Shown here one piece after another: positions 27,088 to 34,104 of a DNA stretch of 46,532 bases (its first letter is position 1; each line of letters begins with the position of its first letter). This DNA comes from Candidatus Krumholzibacteriia bacterium (lineage in GTDB: Bacteria > Krumholzibacteriota > Krumholzibacteriia > G020349025). The notes under the pieces were generated by a model that worked only from the letters and a program-made list of their open reading frames with translations, did no database searches and had not been told where the DNA came from. The position numbers were made by a program, and so were the translations under genes. Location of the stretch: the NCBI GenBank assembly GCA_035649275.1, contig DASRJW010000081.1, forward strand, positions 1 to 46,532, in the 5' to 3' direction.

Positions 27088-28284
27088 ATGACCAGGCGGT
27101 CCAGGTTCGGCTGGGGCGTGGTGCTCGCGGTGGTGCTCGGCGTTCTCGCCTGCAGCAAGGGCGAGAAAGGGGCCGAGTCGCCGGACCGGGTGCTGGCCCG
27201 AGTCGGCAAGGAAAAGATCACCGAGGCGGACATGCGCGAGGCCATCGACGCCATGCCGAAGCACGAGCAGGCTCAGTACCAGACCGTCATGGGCCGCAAG
27301 CGCCTGCTCGACATGCTCGTCGACCGGCTCCTCCTCGTGGCTGCAGCCGAGGACAAGGGCATGGACCAGACTCCCGATGTGACTTCGCGGATGGAGGAGA
27401 TGCGCCGGAGCCTCCTCACCGCCGCTTACCGCGACTACATGGTGGAGCAACTGCCGAAGCCCACGGAAGAGGACCTGAAGGCCTATTACGATGGGCACCA
27501 CGAGGAGTTCACCGTGCTACCGAGGGTGAACGCTTCCTGGATCAAATGCGCCACCAAGGCGAAGGCCGAGGCGGCGCGCCAGCGCGTCGTCGGCAAGGGC
27601 GAGCACTTCGGCACCGTGGCGCGCGAAGTCAGCATCGACGAGTGCTCGAAGAAGGACAATGGTCTGCTCGGGTACTTCAACCCGGCGGGCTACGTGCGTT
27701 GCATCGGCAACCGGCCGGAATTCTCCCAGCGGGTGTTCGAGCTCGAGGCTGAGGACGTGAGTGAGGTGTTCCCTTGGGACAACGGCTGGGCCATCGTCAA
27801 GGTGCACGAGAAGACCACGGAACGGCAGGAACCGTTCAGCAAGGCCCGGGACCGCATCGCCGCCCGGCTGCGCCCGCAGCTCTCCGACTCGCTGCTGCAG
27901 GCCGAGCTCCAGCTTCTCCGCCAGCGGATCGGGGTGGAGATGCTGGTGGACGCGGCGGCGGAGCTGGCCGACAAGTCCGCTGAAGATCTGATGAAGATGG
28001 CCACGGAAGGCACCAGCCCGATCGACAAGATCGAGATCTACAAGGTGCTCCTGCAGAAGTACCCGCATCACGAGAGGGCCGACGAGGCCCAGTTCATGAT
28101 CGGATTCGTGCTCTCCGAGGAGCTCCACGACTACGATACCGCCCGCAAGGAGTACCAGAAGGTTCTGGACAACTATCCGGACTCGGACGTCCGCGATTCC
28201 GTGCTCTATATGATGCAGAACATGGGTCGTAACGAGGCACCGGAGTTCCAGGAAGCGCAGCCAGCGCCGCAAACCGGGCGGTAG
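27088..28284 (+). CDS. parvulin-type peptidyl-prolyl isomerase lipoprotein with TPR-like C-terminus
   Basis: A 398-residue lipoprotein. The signal peptide ends in the lipobox VLAC (Cys about residue 23). A SurA/PrsA-like helical N-domain (ARVGKEKITEADMREAID) leads to a parvulin domain at about residues 145-245: LPRVNASWIKCATKAKAEAA, then FGTVAREVSIDECSKKDNGL, LGYFNPAGY, and the closing DNGWAIVKVHEKT. From about residue 310 there is a short TPR-like segment (EIYKVLLQKYPHHERADEAQ, then YDTARKEYQKVLDNYPDSD), reminiscent of BamD-like repeats. It probably helps folding or assembly of exported proteins in the periplasm. ATG 27088 follows a GGGGGGAC stretch. Confidence 0.88.
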   Translation: MTRRSRFGWGVVLAVVLGVLACSKGEKGAESPDRVLARVGKEKITEADMREAIDAMPKHEQAQYQTVMGRKRLLDMLVDRLLLVAAAEDKGMDQTPDVTSRMEEMRRSLLTAAYRDYMVEQLPKPTEEDLKAYYDGHHEEFTVLPRVNASWIKCATKAKAEAARQRVVGKGEHFGTVAREVSIDECSKKDNGLLGYFNPAGYVRCIGNRPEFSQRVFELEAEDVSEVFPWDNGWAIVKVHEKTTERQEPFSKARDRIAARLRPQLSDSLLQAELQLLRQRIGVEMLVDAAAELADKSAEDLMKMATEGTSPIDKIEIYKVLLQKYPHHERADEAQFMIGFVLSEELHDYDTARKEYQKVLDNYPDSDVRDSVLYMMQNMGRNEAPEFQEAQPAPQTGR

Positions 28285-28733
28285 GAAACCTGCCAGCTGT
28301 GACATCGGTGGATCCTCGACCACCGGCCCCCGTCGTTCGCCGGCTTTCAGGTGGCTCGAAGTCGGGCACTGGAAGCGTCGGCGCACGGCGCTGCCGACCA
28401 CCTCGCGCCTCGCGCGCCCGCACCCCGGGCGAAGATGCGGGGACTCGCCGGGTGAGCGCACGGAATCTTCGCCAACCTCCACGTTGACGCACCCCCGAGC
28501 TTGACCGAGTCTACGCGCCGCTCGAGCGCGCCGGAGTGCGCGACGAGCGCGCGATGCCGGCAGATTTCCACGCGTGTGGGCCCGGCATGCGGTCTGCAGT
28601 CGTGGAAGCGTCCGCCTTCTGAGGCGACACCGGTGGTGCGGCGCTCTGCCGCGCGGGCGCGGTGGATGAAGCCGCCGCGAGCCCCGGAGGGCGGAGATTC
28701 GCGTGGAACGTTTCACACAAGGGGTGAGTGGAA
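28285..28733. other. intergenic region before the beta-barrel gene
   Basis: About 450 bases without a gene. A small hairpin, CGGTGG-ATCCTCGA-CCACCG at 28306-28325, lies just behind the lipoprotein stop but has no T-tract. TTGACC at 28501-28506 resembles a -35, with no matching -10 at 16-18 bases. The rest is GC-rich with chance frames only. The promoter of the next gene could not be located. Confidence 0.5.
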
Positions 28734-29357
28734 ATGAGTCGAGTGATCGGGATTCTTGCAGTGGCGCTCTTGCTGCTAGGTGTTGCCGGCGCGGTTTCCG
28801 CGCAGACGGCGAACCAGCGTCTCACCGGAATGACCGGTATCGGCTACTTCCGATCCAACAGCGTCGGCCCCGACATCGTCGGCGTCCGTCACTGGATGAA
28901 CGAGGGCATGGCCGTGGACTTCGGAGTCGGCCTCGGCTTCGATAACCACAATGACGACCCGTCGAGCACGGCGCTCGAGGACACCGGGCTGTTGGACTTC
29001 GCCTTCGACGTGGGCCTCCCCGTGGCGATCCACGGCGAGGAGAACATGATCGTCTACCTGCGCCCGGGCTTGACCGTCGGCGGCCTCCAGGGCTTCGTCC
29101 CCAACGCCACCGATCCGGCCGCAGAGAGCGACAAGGCCTATGACATCGCCTTCCGTGGCGAAGTGGCCGTGGGCGGAGAGTTCTTCCTGGGTCAGCTGGG
29201 CTGGCCGAACCTGAGCTTCTCCGGCCAGATTGGCCTGGGCGTCGACGTGCTGTCCCCGAAGGAAGAGGGCGCCACCACGAGCGTGAGCTTCAACACGGAC
29301 GTTCGCGACGTGAGCATCACGCAGTCCGGGAGCCTGGGCTTCCACATCTACTTCTAG
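28734..29357 (+). CDS. probable outer-membrane beta-barrel protein
   Basis: A 207-residue protein with a clear signal peptide (MSRVIGILAVALLLLGVAGA...VSAQ). The mature part alternates glycine- and aromatic-containing strands (TGMTGIGYFRSNS, AVDFGVGLGFDNH, FRGEVAVGGEFFLGQ, ISFSGQIGLGVD-like segments) and ends with an aromatic residue (GFHIYF), as outer-membrane barrels do. About eight strands are plausible. No family is assigned and a transport or structural function cannot be inferred. ATG 28734 follows AAGGGG. It is monocistronic: a strong terminator follows within 40 bases, and the next gene has its own promoter. Confidence 0.75.
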   Translation: MSRVIGILAVALLLLGVAGAVSAQTANQRLTGMTGIGYFRSNSVGPDIVGVRHWMNEGMAVDFGVGLGFDNHNDDPSSTALEDTGLLDFAFDVGLPVAIHGEENMIVYLRPGLTVGGLQGFVPNATDPAAESDKAYDIAFRGEVAVGGEFFLGQLGWPNLSFSGQIGLGVDVLSPKEEGATTSVSFNTDVRDVSITQSGSLGFHIYF

Positions 29358-29394
29358 TCCTGGCTCACGACGAGCAGCGACGCTGCGACCGCTC

Positions 29395-29427
29395 GGGCCT
29401 CTCCACGTGGAGAGGCCCTTTGTTTTT
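29395..29427 (+). terminator. Rho-independent terminator after the beta-barrel gene
   Basis: GGGCCTCTCC (29395-29404), loop ACGT, and GGAGAGGCCC (29409-29418) form a perfect 10-bp stem, followed by TTTGTTTTT (29419-29427). This is the clearest intrinsic terminator in the window. Confidence 0.93.
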
Positions 29428-29446
29428 GCGCGCACGGCAGCTGGCA

Positions 29447-29476
29447 TTGACCGCCGCCGTTGGGCCTCCTTATAGT
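29447..29476 (+). promoter_or_regulatory. promoter of the DUF151-carbonic anhydrase-lipoprotein unit
   Basis: TTGACC (29447-29452), an 18-base spacer and TATAGT (29471-29476), directly after the terminator. The leader is about 38 bases and includes GAGGAGG before the GTG start. Confidence 0.7.
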
Positions 29477-29521
29477 TGAGGCGATGCGCGCCCGCCCTGG
29501 TTTGCCGAGGAGGCCGCCGCT

Positions 29522-30019
29522 GTGATCCGCGTGCAGGTCGCCAGTCTCGCCATGGACCAGACGACGCACAATCCCGTCGTGTTGCTGGAGGCACCGGAGG
29601 ACAAGGAAGCAGGCGTTCTCCCCATCTGGATCGGCCACCCGGAGGCCACGGCGATCGCCAGCCAGCTCTATGGCCACACCTTCGAGCGGCCCCTGACGCA
29701 CGACCTGCTGCGCATCGTCATCGAGGGTCTGGAGGCGCGGGTGAAGAAGGTGCTGATCACCGAGCTGCGCGGTAACACCTTCTTCGCCAAGATCTACATC
29801 GCCCGGGGCGACGAGATCTTCGCCATCGACGCCCGCCCTAGCGATTCCATCGCCCTGGCGTTGCGCGCCCACGCTCCCATCTACGTCGACCGCGAGCTCT
29901 TCCGCCGCAGCAGCCGGCCGCTCAACCTGGGGAAGGGGACGCCTGGTCCGGAAGCCGACGACGATCCGCTGCGCAAGTATCTGGACGACCCGGACCCCCC
30001 GGGCGACCTCAACCTCTAG
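29522..30019 (+). CDS. bifunctional nuclease family protein (DUF151)
   Basis: A 165-residue protein. The family pattern is visible as VLLEAPEDKEAGVLPIWIGH, PEATAIASQLYG, RPLTHDLLRIVIEGL and IDARPSDSIALALRAHAPIY. Relatives in plants and thermophiles have DNase and RNase activity; the bacterial role is uncertain. The C-terminal 40 residues are Pro/Asp-rich. The GTG start follows GAGGAGG. It heads a unit with a gamma-carbonic anhydrase and a lipoprotein (gaps of 37 and 53 bases); no shared function is evident. Confidence 0.9.
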   Translation: MIRVQVASLAMDQTTHNPVVLLEAPEDKEAGVLPIWIGHPEATAIASQLYGHTFERPLTHDLLRIVIEGLEARVKKVLITELRGNTFFAKIYIARGDEIFAIDARPSDSIALALRAHAPIYVDRELFRRSSRPLNLGKGTPGPEADDDPLRKYLDDPDPPGDLNL

Positions 30020-30056
30020 AATCCCGCGCTCGGCGCGGCAGCACTGGGAGGCCCTC

Positions 30057-30584
30057 GTGCTCTACCGCTTCGGCGAGTCCGAGCCGTGGCTCGGCCGGGA
30101 GGTGTTCGTGGCCCCGTCCGCCACGGTCCTGGGAGCCGTGCGTCTTGGCTCGCAGTCGAGCGTGTGGTTCGGCACCGTGCTGCGCGGCGACGTCGGCCGG
30201 ATCGAGGTGGGCGAGCGCAGCAACATCCAGGACCTGACCACGGTGCACGTGAGCGACGGCGGTCAGGGCACGAGCATCGGTGACGACGTGGTGATCGGCC
30301 ATCGCGCCTTGATCCACGACTGCCGTATCGACGCTCTCGCTCTGATCGGCATGGGCTGCGTCATCCTGGATGGGGCGCATATCGGCCGTGGCGCCGTCGT
30401 GGCCGCCGGCGCCGTCATCCTTTCCGGCCAGGTGGTACCCCCCCTCGCCGTGGTGGCAGGCGTCCCGGCGACGGTGCGGAAGATCCTGCCGGAGGCGAGC
30501 CTGGAAGACCGCCGCCGCCACGCGCTCCACTACGTGGAGCTCTCCCGCCGCTACCTCCGAGGCGAGTGCGCGCCGCTCGCCTGA
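30057..30584 (+). CDS. gamma-carbonic anhydrase family protein
   Basis: A 175-residue left-handed beta-helix protein with regular hexapeptide turns. The zinc-binding histidines are visible in TTVHVSD and in VIGHRALIHDC (two His), in the order known from Cam and CamH. SVWFGTVLRGDVG and SNIQDLTTVH are hallmark CamH/YrdA segments. It probably forms a trimer with metal sites at the interfaces. Bicarbonate hydration is likely but many YrdA-like members have weak or unknown activity. The GTG start at 30057 follows GGGAGG. Confidence 0.92.
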   Translation: MLYRFGESEPWLGREVFVAPSATVLGAVRLGSQSSVWFGTVLRGDVGRIEVGERSNIQDLTTVHVSDGGQGTSIGDDVVIGHRALIHDCRIDALALIGMGCVILDGAHIGRGAVVAAGAVILSGQVVPPLAVVAGVPATVRKILPEASLEDRRRHALHYVELSRRYLRGECAPLA

Positions 30585-30637
30585 AGTGGCCCGGCTCATG
30601 CCACCAGCATCTTCGACCCCTGTCGCGAGAGAGGCTC

Positions 30638-31858
30638 ATGACGCTTGGAAGCGCGAAGCTCCTCTTCCTTCCCCTGCTCTGGCTCGTAGCCTGTCAACCT
30701 GCACGAGTGCCCGCGCCTTCGCCGGGGCCGGCGTCGCCCGCCACGACCGGGGCCCCCGCCACGCCTCCGGCTGCGACACCCGCCCCAGGAGGCGCCGCCG
30801 CTCCGACCCCGAAGAGCGGCAGCGCCAAGGCACCCCGGGAGGACGCCTCCCCGGGGCCGGAGGCGAAGATCGGTGTACTGGCTCCCTTCAGCGGACCGTA
30901 CGCGGGGCATGGCCGGGCCTATCTGGATGGGGTGAATCTTGCCGTGGAGGCCGCGCAGACCGCCGGCGGGAAGGCGGTGGCGGTGGTGCCGGCGGACGAC
31001 AAGGCCTTGCCCGAGGGGGCGCTCATAGCGGTGCGCCGTCTGGACGAGGCCGAGAAGGTGAACTGCATCGTCGGCGGCTTCGTTGGCGGCCCCACCTGGG
31101 TGGCGGCGCTGGAGTGCAACTGGCGCGGGGTGCCCTTCCTGGCCAATGTGGCCCACGAGCCGGAGCTGGGCAGCATCGGCCCTTGGATCTTCCATGAGGG
31201 AGCGCCGCCGGCGCGCACCGCCCAGGCGGCGGCGGAGCTGGCGACGTTCGAGCTGCGGCTCTTCCGCGCCGCGCTCCTCTTCCCGCAAGAAGGGGAGGGC
31301 CGGCTGCAGGCGAGCGAGTTCTCCGCCCGCATCGCCGCCCTCGGCGGACGCATCGTCGCCTCCGAGGCCTTCGCCCCAGGAACGACGGATTTCACCGCTC
31401 CCGTCCGCCGGCTGGCCGGCGCCAATCCCGACGTGCTCTACCTGCCCATCGATACCGAGACGATGCGCCTCGTCCTGCCGGCACTTGTGGTCGAAGGTTT
31501 GGAAGCCCGGCTCATCGGCGTCGCCGCTTGGAACAGCAGCCGCTTCCTCTCTCAGTGCGGCGGCGATCTCGAAGGGGCCCTGGTGCCGGACACCGAGCTG
31601 GGCGGTGAAGATCGGGCTGCTCTCGGTCGCTTCGAAAGCGCCTACCGCGCCCGCCACGGGGAGGCGCCGTCGCGCTTCGCCGCCGCCGGGTACATCGCGG
31701 GGCAGCGCGTTCTGGAGGCGATGGCGGCTCGCGGCAGCGAGCGCGCCGCGCTCCAGGCCGAGCTGGCGGCGCGCACCGCGGCGCGCCGGGCGCAAACGAC
31801 GGCACCTCGCTTCCTCGTCGTGAAACAAGGCGCGCTCAAGAGCTTCCCCACGCCGTAA
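30638..31858 (+). CDS. periplasmic substrate-binding lipoprotein (Leu/Ile/Val-binding/LpoA-like fold)
   Basis: A 406-residue lipoprotein. The signal peptide ends at the lipobox LVAC (Cys about residue 19), followed by about 50 residues rich in Pro, Ala and Thr that act as a linker. The type I periplasmic-binding fold begins at KIGVLAPFSGPYAGHG, with GRAYLDGVNLAVE, a first Rossmann-like half, then FEVRL-like LFRAALLFPQEGEG and a second half. No permease or ATPase genes are beside it, so it could be an orphan ABC receptor or a penicillin-binding-protein activator of the LpoA type. ATG 30638 follows GAGAGG. It converges with the TonB-like gene 10 bases away. Confidence 0.8.
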   Translation: MTLGSAKLLFLPLLWLVACQPARVPAPSPGPASPATTGAPATPPAATPAPGGAAAPTPKSGSAKAPREDASPGPEAKIGVLAPFSGPYAGHGRAYLDGVNLAVEAAQTAGGKAVAVVPADDKALPEGALIAVRRLDEAEKVNCIVGGFVGGPTWVAALECNWRGVPFLANVAHEPELGSIGPWIFHEGAPPARTAQAAAELATFELRLFRAALLFPQEGEGRLQASEFSARIAALGGRIVASEAFAPGTTDFTAPVRRLAGANPDVLYLPIDTETMRLVLPALVVEGLEARLIGVAAWNSSRFLSQCGGDLEGALVPDTELGGEDRAALGRFESAYRARHGEAPSRFAAAGYIAGQRVLEAMAARGSERAALQAELAARTAARRAQTTAPRFLVVKQGALKSFPTP

Positions 31859-31868
31859 GACGAGGGCC

Positions 31869-32594
31869 CTACTCGGGCTCGAGGTCGGAGAGGTCGAACT
31901 TCACCCGGATGGGCAGCCAGGCGCCCTGGGGTTCACCGTCGCGGCGCGGCGGCAGCACCTTCCACTTCCGCACCGCTTCCAGCGCCGCCTGTTCGAAGGC
32001 TTGAGCCGAACCCCCGGCCGGGACCGTGCCCGATTCCATCACCTGTTCGTCGATGATGTCCCCCGCCGGCGTCACGTAGCAGGCCAGGAGGACGTAGCCC
32101 TCGATGCCATGGCTGCGCTCGGTCTCCGGGTAATCCGGCTTCACCGCCTTGAGGATGACGAAGTCCTCCGAGAAGGAGAGCAGCGTGTGCAGCGGCGGGG
32201 CGGGCACATGCGGGCTCTCGACGTAGTCCGTCACCTGCGGCTTTTCCTCGGGCTTGGGCTTCTCATTCTGGCGCACCAAGATCGGGTTCGGACCCGGCTG
32301 GATCTTGGGTTCATCGAGCACGTGGTACTCCGGAGCTGCCCGCATGCCCTCGCGCCGGCGCTGGTAGAAGAAGGCCTGGATGCTGTTGGGCTCCATGATC
32401 TCGAGCTCGAGGAGCGGGTTCGGCCGGCCACGGTAGCCGAGGAGGGGTGGCTGCTCGGCGCGCACGTGCAGCGGCAGGATGATGAAGCTTCCGAGGGCGA
32501 AGAGCAGCAAGTGGACGGCGGCGGCGACGAGGAAACCGGCGGAGAGCGAAACGCGGTATTCCCTCTCTCGACGACGTGCGCGATCCGGGCTCAT
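31869..32594 (-). CDS. TonB-family energy transducer
   Basis: A 241-residue protein with one N-terminal membrane helix (about residues 17-42, VAAAVHLLLFALGSFIILPL) and a periplasmic middle with Pro/Lys/Glu (NEKPKPEEKPQVTDY). The C-terminal TonB domain is GIEGYVLLACYVTPAGDIID...AALEAVRKWKVLPPRRDGEP, then LPIRVKFDL. TonB couples the proton gradient, through ExbB/ExbD, to outer-membrane receptors; those partners are not in the window. The Cys in LLACYV is unusual but harmless. It is divergent from selA. Confidence 0.88.
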   Translation of the reverse strand: MSPDRARRREREYRVSLSAGFLVAAAVHLLLFALGSFIILPLHVRAEQPPLLGYRGRPNPLLELEIMEPNSIQAFFYQRRREGMRAAPEYHVLDEPKIQPGPNPILVRQNEKPKPEEKPQVTDYVESPHVPAPPLHTLLSFSEDFVILKAVKPDYPETERSHGIEGYVLLACYVTPAGDIIDEQVMESGTVPAGGSAQAFEQAALEAVRKWKVLPPRRDGEPQGAWLPIRVKFDLSDLEPE

Positions 32595-32694
32595 GAACGC
32601 GCTCCCGCGCTGCGCTCCGCTGCGAGTATAGGTTACGCCATCGGTGCTATGCTACGCAGAGGACGCGGCTGCAGCGACAGCGGCCGCGAAAGCC

Positions 32695-34104
32695 ATGCCG
32701 TCTTCCGAGATCTACCGCCAGCTGCCACCGGTGGAGCGTCTGCTCCAGGAGGAGAGCCTGCGCGAGCCGTTGCGCCGCTTGCCCCGCGCCGTGGTCGTCA
32801 CCTTGGTGCAGGAGGAAGTGGAGTCTCTCCGTTCCCGGCTCGGGAACGGCAGCGGCACGCTGCCGCAGAGCCGCGAGGAAGCCCAGGCCTGGGTGCTGCG
32901 CGCCGTGCACAGGCGGCTCGAGGCCTTGGTGCGCCCGTCGCTGCGTCCGGTGATCAACGCCACTGGCGTCATCTTGCACACCAATCTCGGGCGGGCTCTC
33001 CTCGGACGCGGCGCGGTCGAGGCCGTGGTGCAGGCAGCGAGCCGCTACACCAACTTGGAATACGATCTCGAGGCGGGGGAACGCAGCAGTCGTCAGGTCC
33101 ACGTGGAAGAACTCTTGCGCCGTCTCGTGGGTGCGGAAGCGGCGTTCGTGGTGAACAACAACGCGGCCGCGCTCCTCCTCGCCGTGGACACCTTGGGGCA
33201 GGCCGGCGTCGTCGTCTCGCGGGGCGAGCAGGTGGAGATCGGCGACAGCTTCCGCCTGCCCGAAATCCTGCGCAAGAGCGGTGTGCCGATCCACGAAGTG
33301 GGCACGACGAACCGGACGACGCCACAAGACTACGAGATGGCCGCCGAGCGGCGGGGGTGCATTCTCCTCAAGGTGCATCGCAGCAACTTCAGCCTCCACG
33401 GCTTCACGCGCGACACCAGCGTCGCCGAGCTGGCAGAGGTGGCGCGACGCTGCGCTGCGACCCTGGTCTACGACCTCGGCAGTGGTTGCCTCGAGTCCCT
33501 GGAGGCGCACGGCCTGCAGGGCGAGCCCGACGCCCGCAGCGCTCTCGCGGCCGGGGCGCACCTCGTGACCATGAGCGGCGACAAGCTCCTCGGTGGGCCC
33601 CAGGCGGGGATCATCGCCGGCGCCGCCGTGGCCGTCGGGGCCCTGCGCCGCAACCCGCTGGCGCGGGCGCTGCGCATCGACAAGTTAACCCTTGCGGCTC
33701 TCCAGGCGACTCTGCTTTCATACGCCCACGACGGCGCGCGCGACGTGCCCACAAGACACCTGCTGCTGAGCGAGCCCGCGGTGATCCGCGCCCGGGCGGA
33801 ACGGGTGTGCGCCGGCCTGCGGCAGAGCCCGCAGGCGACGGTCGAGGTGGCGGCCGGGGAGTCGTCGGTCGGCGGCGGTTCCTTCGCGGATCTACGGCTG
33901 CCGTCCTTCGAGGTCCAGCTGCGGCCGCACACGGCGCGCGCCACGGTGATCCTGGCGCGCCTGCGCCGGGGCACTCCGGCCGTGCTGGCCCGCATTCGGG
34001 ACGATTGCATCGCGCTCGACGCCCGCTGCGTGGCGGATGACGAGGTGGAGCCGCTGATTGGGGCGGTGCAGGCCGCCCTGGCGGCAGGGGGAGGGGACGC
34101 ATGA
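32695..34104 (+). CDS. selA: L-seryl-tRNA(Sec) selenium transferase
   Basis: A 469-residue PLP enzyme that converts seryl-tRNA(Sec) to selenocysteyl-tRNA(Sec). The N-terminal PPVERLLQE, then PVINATGVILHTNLGRALLG, VVNNNAAALLL, TTNRTTPQDYE, DLGSGCLE and the PLP-lysine segment TMSGDKLLGGPQAGIIAG match SelA in order. ATG 32695 gives the family length (about 463); GTG 32644 would add 17 residues. In many bacteria selB follows selA, but here an unrelated MinD-like/SPOR gene overlaps the stop as ATGA. selB, selD and a tRNA-Sec are not visible in the window. Its presence suggests selenoproteins in this organism. Confidence 0.93.
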   Translation: MPSSEIYRQLPPVERLLQEESLREPLRRLPRAVVVTLVQEEVESLRSRLGNGSGTLPQSREEAQAWVLRAVHRRLEALVRPSLRPVINATGVILHTNLGRALLGRGAVEAVVQAASRYTNLEYDLEAGERSSRQVHVEELLRRLVGAEAAFVVNNNAAALLLAVDTLGQAGVVVSRGEQVEIGDSFRLPEILRKSGVPIHEVGTTNRTTPQDYEMAAERRGCILLKVHRSNFSLHGFTRDTSVAELAEVARRCAATLVYDLGSGCLESLEAHGLQGEPDARSALAAGAHLVTMSGDKLLGGPQAGIIAGAAVAVGALRRNPLARALRIDKLTLAALQATLLSYAHDGARDVPTRHLLLSEPAVIRARAERVCAGLRQSPQATVEVAAGESSVGGGSFADLRLPSFEVQLRPHTARATVILARLRRGTPAVLARIRDDCIALDARCVADDEVEPLIGAVQAALAAGGGDA

